This document shows positions 45,566 through 53,959 of a stretch of DNA of 64,000 nucleotides, piece after piece (the first letter of the stretch is position 1; each line of letters starts with the position of its first letter). The stretch comes from Diaphorobacter sp. HDW4B (GTDB lineage Bacteria > Pseudomonadota > Gammaproteobacteria > Burkholderiales > Burkholderiaceae_C): positions 2,118,001 to 2,182,000 of the forward strand of contig NZ_CP049905.1 of assembly GCF_011305535.1 (NCBI RefSeq), given 5' to 3'. A program made the position numbers and the translations under genes. Below the pieces are notes generated by a model. The model saw nothing but the letters and a program-made list of their open reading frames with translations. It searched no databases and had not been told where the DNA came from.

Positions 45566-47035
45566 ATGAGCAGCCCATCCACGCCCAACGCGATCACGAT
45601 GCTGATCGGCGACCAGCGCCGTCAGGCCAGCAACGGCGCGACCTTCGAGCGCCGCAATCCGCTGGACGCCAGCATTGCCACCACCGCACCCGCAGCCACC
45701 GTGGCCGATGCGACAGCCGCCGTCGATGCGGCACAAAGCGCGTTCAAACAATGGTCCCAACTGGGCCCGACGGCGCGTCGCGAATACCTGCTCAAAGCGT
45801 CCGACGCATTGCGCGCCAAAGAAGGTGCCTTCGCGCAAGCCATGGCCGCCGAGACCGGCGCATCGGCCATGTGGGCGGGCTTCAACGTGCATCTGGCAGC
45901 AGACATGCTCAAGGAAGCAGCCGCGCTCACCACGCAGATCGGCGGCGAGGTAATTCCATCCGACGTGCCCGGCAGTCTGGCCATGGCGGTGCGCCAACCT
46001 GCGGGCGTCGTGCTCGGCATGGCACCGTGGAATGCGCCGGTGATTCTGGGCGTGCGCGCCATCGCCACGCCGCTGGCCTGCGGCAACACCGTGGTGCTCA
46101 AAGGCTCGGAGCTGTGCCCTGCCACGCACGGCCTGATCATCGACGCGCTGTTCGAAGCCGGCTTGCCCGCAGGCGTGGTCAACTTCGTCACCAACCGTCC
46201 TGAAGAAGCAGGCGCGGTCGTCGAAGCCATGGTCGCGCATCCAGCGGTGCGCCGCGTCAACTTCACCGGCTCCACGCGCGTCGGCCAGATCATTGCGAGC
46301 CTGTGCGCCAAATACATCAAGCCCAGCGTGCTCGAACTCGGCGGCAAGGCACCGTTTCTCGTGCTCGCCGACGCCGATGTGGAAGCCTCCGTCAACGCCG
46401 CCGCCTTCGGCGCGTTCGCCAACTCGGGCCAGATCTGCATGTCGACCGAGCGCATCATCGTCGAGTCCGCCATCGCCGACGAGTTCGTCGCCAAGCTCAC
46501 CGCCAAGGCCGCCAGCCTGCCGCTGGCCGACCCGCGCGTCAGCCCCGCCGTGCTGGGCTCGGTGGTCGATATGGCCACGGTCGAGCGCTGCAATCACCTG
46601 ATCGACGATGCGCTCGCCAAGGGTGCCAAGCTGCTGTGCGGCGGCAAGGCCAACTCCACACTCATGCCCGCCACGCTGCTTGACCAAGTCACCGCCGACA
46701 TGAAGATCTACCACGAGGAATCGTTCGGCCCAGTCAAAGGCATCGTGCGCGTGGCCGACACCGAAGCCGCCATCGCCTGCGCCAACGACAACCCCTACGG
46801 CCTCTCGTCCGCCGTGTTCAGTCGCGACACCGGCAAGGCCTGGAACGTCGCGCAGCGCATCGAATCCGGTATCTGCCACATCAACGGCCCCACCGTGCAC
46901 GACGAGGCGCAGATGCCTTTTGGCGGCGTCAAGCAATCGGGCTTCGGCAAATTCGGCGGACGTGCTGGCATCGACGCCTTCACCGAACTGCGCTGGATCA
47001 CCATGCAGACCACCCCACGCCATCTGCCGTTCTGA
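45566..47035 (+). CDS. vdh: Vanillin/aromatic aldehyde dehydrogenase
   Basis: 489 residues of the NAD(P)-dependent aldehyde dehydrogenase superfamily. It has APWNAPVILGVRAIATPLACGNTVVLK (cofactor Lys), FTGSTRVG, LELGGKAPF (general-base Glu) and the nucleophile Cys C291 in NSGQICMSTER. The PWNAPVILGVRAIA and QICMSTER forms are those of vanillin and salicylaldehyde dehydrogenases. It would oxidise vanillin, 4-hydroxybenzaldehyde or protocatechualdehyde made by the hydratase/lyase to the acid. The ATG has a CGGGAG ribosome site. It is divergent from the synthetase/lyase operon and ends at a strong terminator. Confidence 0.88.
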   Translation: MSSPSTPNAITMLIGDQRRQASNGATFERRNPLDASIATTAPAATVADATAAVDAAQSAFKQWSQLGPTARREYLLKASDALRAKEGAFAQAMAAETGASAMWAGFNVHLAADMLKEAAALTTQIGGEVIPSDVPGSLAMAVRQPAGVVLGMAPWNAPVILGVRAIATPLACGNTVVLKGSELCPATHGLIIDALFEAGLPAGVVNFVTNRPEEAGAVVEAMVAHPAVRRVNFTGSTRVGQIIASLCAKYIKPSVLELGGKAPFLVLADADVEASVNAAAFGAFANSGQICMSTERIIVESAIADEFVAKLTAKAASLPLADPRVSPAVLGSVVDMATVERCNHLIDDALAKGAKLLCGGKANSTLMPATLLDQVTADMKIYHEESFGPVKGIVRVADTEAAIACANDNPYGLSSAVFSRDTGKAWNVAQRIESGICHINGPTVHDEAQMPFGGVKQSGFGKFGGRAGIDAFTELRWITMQTTPRHLPF

Positions 47036-47064
47036 CAACGGCGTCCAGCAAGTTCCAAGGCTTT

Positions 47065-47102
47065 GGCCGATCCCGCATCCACGACGCCGGATCGGCCCTT
47101 TT
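47065..47102 (+). terminator. Rho-independent terminator after vdh
   Basis: GGCCGATCC (47065-47073) and GGATCGGCC (47089-47097) form a perfect 9-bp stem, followed by CTTTT. The stem core is the same as in the terminators at 36006 and 38413. Confidence 0.85.
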
Positions 47103-47137
47103 CATGAACGGGTCACCCATGCTGCGACAATCGCGGC

Positions 47138-47410
47138 ATGACGACCGCTCCCGCCCCAGCGCCCCAACCACAAGCGCGCAACCCTCTTCACGGCATCACC
47201 CTCGAACGCATGGTGGCCGACCTCGCCGACTACTTCGGCTGGGCGGAGCTGGGCGAACGCATTCCGATTCGCTGCTTCAATCTGGACCCCAGCGTGGCGT
47301 CCAGCCTCAAGTTCCTGCGCAAGACGCCCTGGGCACGCGAGAAGGTCGAGAGTCTTTATCTGTTCATGCTGCGTGATCAGAAGCGCGAGGCGATGAGGCA
47401 GGGGAACTGA
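47138..47410 (+). CDS. VF530-family (DUF2132) DNA-binding protein
   Basis: 90 residues. The core [62 protein letters not shown] is a near-canonical VF530 family sequence. The family is a small helical fold of about 75 residues reported as DNA-binding; its cellular role is not established. A Pro/Ala-rich N-terminal tail of about 16 residues precedes the domain. It appears to be an independent transcription unit after the vdh terminator. Confidence 0.88.
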   Translation: MTTAPAPAPQPQARNPLHGITLERMVADLADYFGWAELGERIPIRCFNLDPSVASSLKFLRKTPWAREKVESLYLFMLRDQKREAMRQGN

Positions 47411-47526
47411 TCCACCGACAAGGCTTGCGCTCCGCCACATGCCCCTGTCAAGCCTGACTCGGCCCTGTCAAACCGTGATCTCTGAACGTCAGCGCACGCT
47501 GCTGCTCCTTCCAACGAAGAACCGAC

Positions 47527-48090
47527 ATGAGTGACCAACCACCACGCTTCACCTACCACCCCAGGGCCTACGAGCTGGAATTGATCGAGCAGATCGACAT
47601 CGAGTGCGAGTGCTGCGGACAGGAGCGTGGATGGATCTACAGCGGCAGCGTCTATACCACTGCCGATGTGGACAACGTATGCCCATGGTGCATTGCCGAT
47701 GGCTCGGCACACCTCAAGTGGGATGCCTCTTTCAGTCAGGACATCGAGGGAGTCACGATACCGGGTGAGACGAAGGTTGACGGTGCGTCAGCAGAATCCA
47801 CCGATGAGGTCATGCACCGCACTCCCGGCTACCGCAGTTGGCAAGGGGCCGTATGGAAAACACATTGCGGCGATGTATGCGAGTTCCACGGTGACATTTC
47901 CAGCGAGGAATTGGCCACTCTCGACACAAGATCGGAAGCGCTCTTCCAGCAGGATCACGCGTGGGTCTTCAAAAACTACGGCACACTGACGGAACTCAGC
48001 GCGCACTACAGTCAGCACGGCGGCATGAGCCTCTACAAATTCGTATGCCGACATTGCGGCATCGTTCGAATCCACGCTGATCTTTGCTGA
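47527..48090 (+). CDS. CbrC family (UPF0167) protein
   Basis: 187 residues. The N-terminal FTYHPRAYELELIEQ followed by CECCGQERGWIYSGSVY and VCPWCIADGSAHLKWDASF gives two Cys pairs (C-x-C-C and C-x-x-C), and a third, CRHCGIVRIHAD, closes the protein. This is the UPF0167/CbrC pattern, a putative zinc-binding cytoplasmic family with no proven function; one Escherichia coli member was tied to colicin sensitivity. No operon partner is evident. A terminator follows at 48171. Confidence 0.82.
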   Translation: MSDQPPRFTYHPRAYELELIEQIDIECECCGQERGWIYSGSVYTTADVDNVCPWCIADGSAHLKWDASFSQDIEGVTIPGETKVDGASAESTDEVMHRTPGYRSWQGAVWKTHCGDVCEFHGDISSEELATLDTRSEALFQQDHAWVFKNYGTLTELSAHYSQHGGMSLYKFVCRHCGIVRIHADLC

Positions 48091-48170
48091 ATGGGCAGAG
48101 ATTGCCCCAACCATGACCACCGCCTTGTGCGCCCATCGAAGCAAGGACCTTGTCGGTGGATGGATGCAAG

Positions 48171-48216
48171 AAGCCCCAACCCTCTCCGGCATGCCGAAGG
48201 TGATTGGGGCTTTTTG
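48171..48216. terminator. Terminator between the CbrC-like gene and the cytochrome gene
   Basis: AAGCCCCAA (48171-48179) and TTGGGGCTT (48204-48212) with a T5 run; the loop contains an inner CGGCATGCCG palindrome. It sits between convergent genes and could act in both directions. Confidence 0.85.
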
Positions 48217-48238
48217 TTTTTCCGAGCGCGGCGGGCGC

Positions 48239-49534
48239 TTACTTGCTGTGCTCGATGGTCTTGATGTTTTCCGCCACGTCGGCGGCGGTCACGTTGCCGG
48301 GCTGGCCGCCCCAGGTCTGGCGCATGTAGTTGACGAGGTCTGCCATTTCCTCGTTGCCGAGCTTGTCGGCGAAGCCGGGCATGGTCTGCATGCGTTCGCC
48401 GTGGGCCAGGTCGCGTTCGGCCACGCCTTCGCGGATCACGCGGATCAGGTTGATGGGCGTGGGGAACATGGCGGTGGTGTTGGTGCTCATGGGCACGGAG
48501 GAATGCGGCTGGCCGTCGCCCTGCGCACCGTGGCAGCCTGCGCACAGGCCGAGGTACAGGTTCTCGCCCTTCACGTTGATCTGGCCTTCGGCGGCCTTGA
48601 TGATCTTGGGGCCGGGCATGTCCTGGTTCTGGGTCAGGTAGGCGGCCATGGCGCGCACGTCTTTTTCAGCCATGCGCGATGTCGAGTGATCGAGCACCGA
48701 GGCCATGCGGAAGGTCATCACGCCTTGCGGTGCGACGCCGGTGCGGAAGAACTGCACGAGGTCGTCCTTGTTCCAGCCGCGCGCCTTCAAGGCTTCTGGC
48801 GTGAGTGCGGGTGCGTACGAGCCTTCGATGATGCTGCCTTCGAGATAGCGCGAAGTGTCCATCGCGAACGTGAGCTTGCTGCGTGGGCTGTGGCATTCGG
48901 CGCAGTGGCCGAGCGTGTCGACCAGGTACTTGCCGCGCAGCAGTTCGTCGCCGGAGGAGAGATCGAACTCCTTGGCGGTCGGGCGATTGAGCGCATTCCA
49001 CAGCGCCACGGCGGGGCGGACGTTGAACGGGAACTGCATCTCGCCGGGTTGGTTGGCGACTTCGACGGGCGACTGCTTCATCATCCAGATCCACAGCGCA
49101 TCCGTGTCGCCACGGGTGATCTGGTGGTAGCTGGCGTAGGGCATGGCGGGGTACAGCACCTTGCGGCCGGGCGCGATGCCCATGGCGACGGCGCGGTACA
49201 GGTCGTCGGCCGACCAGTTGCCGATGCCGTGTTCCTTCGATGGAGAGATGTTGCTGCCGTAGAGCGTGCCCATCGGGGTGACCATGGGAACGCCACCTGC
49301 GAGTTCAGCACCCGTTTTGGGGGAGCTGTGGCAGGCAGCGCAGTCGCCCGCGCGGAAGACCTGTTCGCCGCGCTTGTAGAGCTCGTCGAACTGCTTGGCG
49401 TCGAGCTTGGCGAAGTCCACCGTGGCAGGCGGAATGTTGCTGCTGGAGCTGCCGTACAGATATAGGCCACCGACGACCACGATGCCCGCGACGACCACCG
49501 CGCCCAGGCCTTTGATCCAGGTGCTCTTAGCCAT
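48239..49534 (-). CDS. Tri-heme cytochrome c subunit of a periplasmic molybdenum hydroxylase
   Basis: 431 residues. An N-terminal membrane anchor (about residues 8-28) precedes three cytochrome c domains with heme sites C65-AA-C-H69, C211-AE-C-H215 and C331-AG-C-H335. The layout matches the triheme subunit of membrane-associated dehydrogenases (gluconate, alcohol and aldehyde dehydrogenase type) that pass electrons to the quinone or oxidase pool. Its ATG overlaps the 2Fe-2S gene end by 8 bases on the same strand, so it is the terminal acceptor for the molybdenum enzyme encoded upstream. Confidence 0.9.
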   Translation of the reverse strand: MAKSTWIKGLGAVVVAGIVVVGGLYLYGSSSSNIPPATVDFAKLDAKQFDELYKRGEQVFRAGDCAACHSSPKTGAELAGGVPMVTPMGTLYGSNISPSKEHGIGNWSADDLYRAVAMGIAPGRKVLYPAMPYASYHQITRGDTDALWIWMMKQSPVEVANQPGEMQFPFNVRPAVALWNALNRPTAKEFDLSSGDELLRGKYLVDTLGHCAECHSPRSKLTFAMDTSRYLEGSIIEGSYAPALTPEALKARGWNKDDLVQFFRTGVAPQGVMTFRMASVLDHSTSRMAEKDVRAMAAYLTQNQDMPGPKIIKAAEGQINVKGENLYLGLCAGCHGAQGDGQPHSSVPMSTNTTAMFPTPINLIRVIREGVAERDLAHGERMQTMPGFADKLGNEEMADLVNYMRQTWGGQPGNVTAADVAENIKTIEHSK

Positions 49535-50096
49535 TGTTGACGACCTCCTTGGTGCGCTTGCCCGTGGTGAGGCCCGGCGTCTTGAGGATCACGTCGCGCA
49601 CGGCGTGGTAGTAGCGCACGTAGCCGGTGCAGCGGCAGATGTGGGCTTCGAGCTGTTCCTCGATGGCCTTTTCCACATCGTCCGCAGGCACGGGATGCTT
49701 TTCGAGCTTTTCCATCAGCACGGTGGCCGAGTTCACGAAGCCCGGCGTGCAGTAGCCGCACTGGAACGAGTAGTGCTCCAGAAACGCCTTCTGCACGGGC
49801 GATGGATGCACCACGCCCTTGTCGTCCACCGAGGCGATGCCTTCGACGGTGCGGATGGTCTTGCCGTTGAGCCAGGTGACGCCGGTCACGCAGGCAGGCA
49901 CGGTGATCGAACCCTTTTCCGGATCGTCCACGATGATGGTGCAGGCACGGCACACGCCCTGTCCGCAGCCCAGACGAGTGCCGTTCATGCCCGCGTATTC
50001 CTGCAGGAACTCGATCATCATCAAGTCCTTGGGAACGTCGACGGGGCCAATTTTTTTGCGGTTGATGGTGGCGCTGAATTGGATACGGTCCTGCAT
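49527..50096 (-). CDS. [2Fe-2S] subunit of xanthine-dehydrogenase-family enzyme
   Basis: 189 residues. The plant-type ferredoxin cluster uses C44, C49, C52 and C69 (GCGQGVCRAC), and the second helical cluster uses C113, C116, C154 and C156 (QCGYC and ICRC). All eight ligands are present, as in the small subunit of isoquinoline 1-oxidoreductase and other single-chain 2Fe-2S subunits. It relays electrons from the molybdenum centre to the cytochrome. It has no signal of its own, so export probably occurs with the Tat-signalled large subunit. The ATG and the stop of the large-subunit gene overlap in TGATG. Confidence 0.92.
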   Translation of the reverse strand: MQDRIQFSATINRKKIGPVDVPKDLMMIEFLQEYAGMNGTRLGCGQGVCRACTIIVDDPEKGSITVPACVTGVTWLNGKTIRTVEGIASVDDKGVVHPSPVQKAFLEHYSFQCGYCTPGFVNSATVLMEKLEKHPVPADDVEKAIEEQLEAHICRCTGYVRYYHAVRDVILKTPGLTTGKRTKEVVNNG

Positions 50097-52903
50097 CACA
50101 GTACCTCTCTGATTTTTTCGGGGGTCAATGGGGTGGCATAGAAACGCTTGCCGGTGGCGTTGACCACGGCGTTCACGCAGGCGGCGATGACGGGAATCAT
50201 CACCACCTCGGCCATGCCCTTGGGTGGGTCGGTGCGCGACAGCGGCGGCAGCACAGTGCCTTGCGCGGTCCACACCGCGACTTCGCTCGCACGTGGCACG
50301 TGGTAGCGGTTGAGCCCCCATTGGCCATTGCCCGGACCGGTGGCGTCGCGCGGCAGGTCTTCATACAGCGCATGGCCGATGCCCATGGCCACGCCGCCCT
50401 GGATCTGGCCCGAGACCAGTTCCGGCACGATCTGCGTGCCGCATTCCAGCCAGGTCTTGTGCGAGAGGATGTTCACCTTGCCGGTGCCGGTGGACACGGC
50501 CAGTTCCACCAGCGTGGCGCAAGGCGCGTAGTACACCGTGCCCGCGTTGGCGCGCTGCACGGGCGGGAAGTAGACCTTGTCGCGCGGCACGAAGGCGTAG
50601 CCGCCATGCTTCATCGCGGCCTTCTTGGCGTCGCTCGCACCTTGACCGTATTTGACGGACAGCGCGTCGATGTAGGGCTGGAACTTCACGCCTTCGACGG
50701 TGAAGTCCGCCTTCGCCCAGGCCCAGCGGTTGAACGCGTGCACGCACACGCCGGTGATCATGCCCTTCTCGTGCGCATGGGCGGCAAGGCGCGCAAAGCT
50801 CAGCGGCTCCAGACCTTCTGCGACGAGCATGCCGTCGCGCCATTCCAGCATCTCTTCGGTGACGGCGCTGGGCAGCAGTTGACCGCCATCGGCCTTGCTC
50901 GACCAGATCGATTGGGCGGCAGGCCACAGGCTCAGCTTGAGCAGCATCTGCGCGGCCTGCTGCGTGGCGTGGCGGAAGTAATAAGCCGAGTTCGACGCCG
51001 ACACAGGCGAGACCACGCGCGGCACCCAGAACGGGTTGCGGGCCAGCTCGTCTTCCTTGGCCTGCGGCGTGGTGTAGGGCTCGTCCTTGCTCTCCAGGGG
51101 CATGTTGTCCCAGTGGTTGACGGCGAAGTCCACATCGTCGGCCGGACGGCCGAGGATGGGCTCGATCGCCACCATCTGCGAGGTCGTGCTGCCGGTGCCG
51201 ATTTCATTGGCGATGTGGCGCATCTTGATGCGGCCTTCGGGCGTGATCTCCAGTTCGGCAATCGACGCCTCGGCACCCGTGCCGAAGTCCTTTTGCACCG
51301 CGCCGAAGCCGATGCCGTAGCGCATGCCGGGGTTGGCCGCTTCGTAGTCGGACTTGCGCTTGGCGCGCTCGGTCCACATGGGGTCCTTGGCGGCGATGTC
51401 CAGAATCTCGCCGATGCGCAGATGGCCCGAAGGCGACGCGCCCTGCGTGTTCTTCATGCTGCTCTTGAGCACGTTGCGGCGGCGCAGCTCGATGGCGTCC
51501 ATGCCGATTTCCTGGGCGATTTCATCGACCAGCATTTCGGTATAGGCCATGGACTGCACCGAGCCGTAGCCGCGCATCGAGCCCGAGGTCACGCCCACGC
51601 TGGGGTTGACCACCACCGACAGATCGCTCTGCGGGAAGTAGTAGATCGACTGCGCTGCCGTGACGGCCACCGTGCCCACCGATGGGCTGAAGTTGGTCAC
51701 GCCGCCGCCATCGCCCACCATGTGGCAGGTGAGCGACTGGAATTGGCCTTCCTTGTCCACCGCGATGGCGGTTTCCACATCGAACGGATGGCGCTTGAGT
51801 GCGAACTGAAAATGCTTCCAGCGATCGAGCGCCATGCGTACCGGGCGGCCCTGCGCATACAGCGACGCCAGCGCCACGTAGAACGGGAAGGGCTGGTGCT
51901 CCTTCTGGCCGTAGCCCACGGTGTAGGAGCTGATGTAGTCCAGCTTCTTGAGCGGCAGATGGCTTTCCTTGACCATGTGCATCACATGATCGGCCGTGCT
52001 GTACGGGGCCTGCGCCGCGCCCACCATGTGCAGCTCGCCGGTGTTGCGGTCGTACCAGGCGAGACCGTTTTCCATTTCCATGGCCACGTGGTCGATGGAC
52101 TGGCTGTAGTACTTGCGAGCAAAGGCGCGCAGACCGTCCTTGGGCTCCTTCATCTCGGACTGGATGCGGGCCGATTGACCCATCAGCGCGCCGAAGGCCG
52201 GGTGATGCGCGTCGGGCCAATGCACGCCCTTTTCATCGGTGGCGGGCCAGACGATGGTGTTCTTCATGGGAGAGAACTTGTCTTCGCCATATGCATCGTC
52301 GCCCTGCACCCGCACGAAGCGGGCGGCCACGTACGGAGCACGCGCGGGCTGCGCCATCTCTGCGCCGAAGCGGAAGATGGAGTCGTTGAAGCGCAGGCGC
52401 TTGTTGGCGACGCGGAATTTCTCGTAGTCGTGCCAGATGGCGACTGCGACCGGGTGGCCCAGCATCGGCGAGAGTTCGCCCTTCTTGACGAAGAATTCGC
52501 CGTAGAAGCCCGGATCGGGCATGCGCAGACCGTCGGCGGCAATGCTTTCCGCGTCGATCAGCACATCGGGCTTGAAGTCGTCGCCCAGAACGGAGAGGTC
52601 CAGCCCCTCGTAGATGCGGTCGGCGCGCGGGACGTGGATCGTCAGCGCGTAGGACTGCTGCTCGGGCCAGCCCTGCATATCCTTGGCGCGCAGGTCGATG
52701 GCAAAGACCTTCTGCCCAGTGACCTTGGCCATGCCATCGCGACGGTAGTTGAGTTTGTTGCCGCTGATCCAGTGGGTTTCCTGGCCACCGGCGGGGGTGA
52801 TGAGTTCTGCAAGCGCATCTTTGACCGGGCGCACACTCGCGATTACGCCCATGGCCGCAGCTGCCTTCAGAAAACTGCGTCGATTGAAGTCCAGTTTGGA
52901 CAC
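50096..52903 (-). CDS. Molybdopterin-binding large subunit, xanthine dehydrogenase family (IorB/aldehyde dehydrogenase type)
   Basis: 935 residues. A Tat signal (NRRSFLKAAAAMG) lies at the N-terminus. The GTG at 52903 is chosen because AAGGAG stands 8 bases upstream and the signal follows directly. The body has the two-part molybdenum hydroxylase layout, with QAPYSTADHVMHMV, GSMRGYGSVQSMAYTEMLVDEIAQEIGMDAIELRRRN and, near the C-terminus, DPPKGMAEVVMIPVIAACVNAV, whose Glu matches the catalytic position. Similar three-gene sets oxidise aldehydes, nicotinate or N-heterocycles in the periplasm. The substrate is unknown. No XdhC-type maturation gene is adjacent. Confidence 0.88.
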   Translation of the reverse strand: MSKLDFNRRSFLKAAAAMGVIASVRPVKDALAELITPAGGQETHWISGNKLNYRRDGMAKVTGQKVFAIDLRAKDMQGWPEQQSYALTIHVPRADRIYEGLDLSVLGDDFKPDVLIDAESIAADGLRMPDPGFYGEFFVKKGELSPMLGHPVAVAIWHDYEKFRVANKRLRFNDSIFRFGAEMAQPARAPYVAARFVRVQGDDAYGEDKFSPMKNTIVWPATDEKGVHWPDAHHPAFGALMGQSARIQSEMKEPKDGLRAFARKYYSQSIDHVAMEMENGLAWYDRNTGELHMVGAAQAPYSTADHVMHMVKESHLPLKKLDYISSYTVGYGQKEHQPFPFYVALASLYAQGRPVRMALDRWKHFQFALKRHPFDVETAIAVDKEGQFQSLTCHMVGDGGGVTNFSPSVGTVAVTAAQSIYYFPQSDLSVVVNPSVGVTSGSMRGYGSVQSMAYTEMLVDEIAQEIGMDAIELRRRNVLKSSMKNTQGASPSGHLRIGEILDIAAKDPMWTERAKRKSDYEAANPGMRYGIGFGAVQKDFGTGAEASIAELEITPEGRIKMRHIANEIGTGSTTSQMVAIEPILGRPADDVDFAVNHWDNMPLESKDEPYTTPQAKEDELARNPFWVPRVVSPVSASNSAYYFRHATQQAAQMLLKLSLWPAAQSIWSSKADGGQLLPSAVTEEMLEWRDGMLVAEGLEPLSFARLAAHAHEKGMITGVCVHAFNRWAWAKADFTVEGVKFQPYIDALSVKYGQGASDAKKAAMKHGGYAFVPRDKVYFPPVQRANAGTVYYAPCATLVELAVSTGTGKVNILSHKTWLECGTQIVPELVSGQIQGGVAMGIGHALYEDLPRDATGPGNGQWGLNRYHVPRASEVAVWTAQGTVLPPLSRTDPPKGMAEVVMIPVIAACVNAVVNATGKRFYATPLTPEKIREVL

Positions 52904-53296
52904 GGTTCCAGCTCCTTGAAGCAATGCGCACGCGCAATGCAAGAAGCTGCTGGCGTGTTCACATCGCTAGATGACTATGTGTTCCTGAGGGTTCTACGCG
53001 CTCAGAAGTCAAAAAGCAGGTGATAACGACAACCAGTTTGTGTCAGCAAACATGCCGACCACACACAAGACAAGGCCGTCCGCCACGCTTTGGTCTTATA
53101 CAAGACGAATCAGTTGTGAGTATAGGCAGCTAGTAAACATTTACTTTGGCTGCGTTCTATACCTTGGTTGCCCACGCAGGAAATTCATGCGCATCGATGC
53201 ACGATGGCCGCCGATGTGCAAGCACTCATCCCGACGCAAAAGTTGGATACATTGGCAGCACTTCCAAAAATTGGCCTTCATCCCCACATTCGACCC
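52904..53296. other. Divergent regulatory region upstream of the molybdenum hydroxylase operon
   Basis: 393 bases with no supported gene, more AT-rich than the flanks around 53080-53160. GTCTT-ATAC-AAGAC (53093-53106) is an inverted repeat suited to a regulator, and TAGTAAACATTTACT near 53131 contains AGTAAA/TTTACT. A frame open through 53168-53296 precedes the MBL gene but has no family similarity or ribosome site. No regulator gene is next to the operon. Confidence 0.5.
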
Positions 53297-53935
53297 ATGC
53301 TGCAGTACCTCACCGTCCCCGTCACCGCCTTTCAGCAGAACTCGTCCATCGTCTGGTGCGACGCCACCAAGGACGCCGCCATCATCGATCCGGGCGGCGA
53401 TCTCGATGTGCTGCTGGGCGAGGTGCAAAAGCGCGGCCTGAACCTCAAGGCGCTGTGGCTCACGCACGCGCACATCGACCACGCGGGCGGCACGGGCGAG
53501 CTGGCGCAGAAGCTCGACCTGCCGATCATCGGCCCCGAAGAAGGCGACCAGTTCTGGATCGACGGGTTGCCGCAGCAAAGCCAGATGTTCAACTTTCCGC
53601 CCGCGCTGCCGTTCACGCCCACGCGCTGGCTGCACGATGGAGACACGGTGCAGATCGGCAACGAGACACTGAACGTGCGCCACTGCCCCGGCCACACACC
53701 CGGCCATGTGGTGTTCCACGCACCGCAGATCGACCGCGCATTCGTGGGTGATGTGCTGTTTGCAGGCAGCATCGGCCGCACGGATTTTCCGAAGGGCAAT
53801 CACCAGCAGCTCATCGACTCGATCACCCAGCGCCTGTGGCCCATGGGCGACCAGACGGTGTTCATCCCCGGCCACGGCCCGGAAAGCACCTTCGGGCGGG
53901 AGCGCCGCACGAATCCCTACGTGGGCAACACCTGA
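53297..53935 (+). CDS. MBL-fold metallo-hydrolase, YcbL/glyoxalase II-like
   Basis: 212 residues. The metallo-beta-lactamase motif T56-H-A-H-I-D-H62 is followed by a conserved CPGHTPGHV, VGDVLFAGSIGRTDFP and FIPGHGPESTFGRER, all hallmark ligands of the YcbL/type II glyoxalase group (binuclear metal). These are cytoplasmic thioester hydrolases; the precise substrate of YcbL-like proteins is not settled. ATG 53297 gives the usual MLQYLTVPVTAFQQN start; the longer open frame upstream is not family-like. It is divergent from the molybdenum hydroxylase operon and is convergent with the M48 peptidase gene. Confidence 0.9.
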   Translation: MLQYLTVPVTAFQQNSSIVWCDATKDAAIIDPGGDLDVLLGEVQKRGLNLKALWLTHAHIDHAGGTGELAQKLDLPIIGPEEGDQFWIDGLPQQSQMFNFPPALPFTPTRWLHDGDTVQIGNETLNVRHCPGHTPGHVVFHAPQIDRAFVGDVLFAGSIGRTDFPKGNHQQLIDSITQRLWPMGDQTVFIPGHGPESTFGRERRTNPYVGNT

Positions 53936-53959
53936 TCGCGACGACGGAAGCGGTGGACC

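Noticed and set aside
50261-53023. Long plus-strand open frame (920 codons) over the molybdenum hydroxylase gene
   Set aside because: It is the antisense shadow of a well-supported gene with cofactor motifs and a Tat signal.
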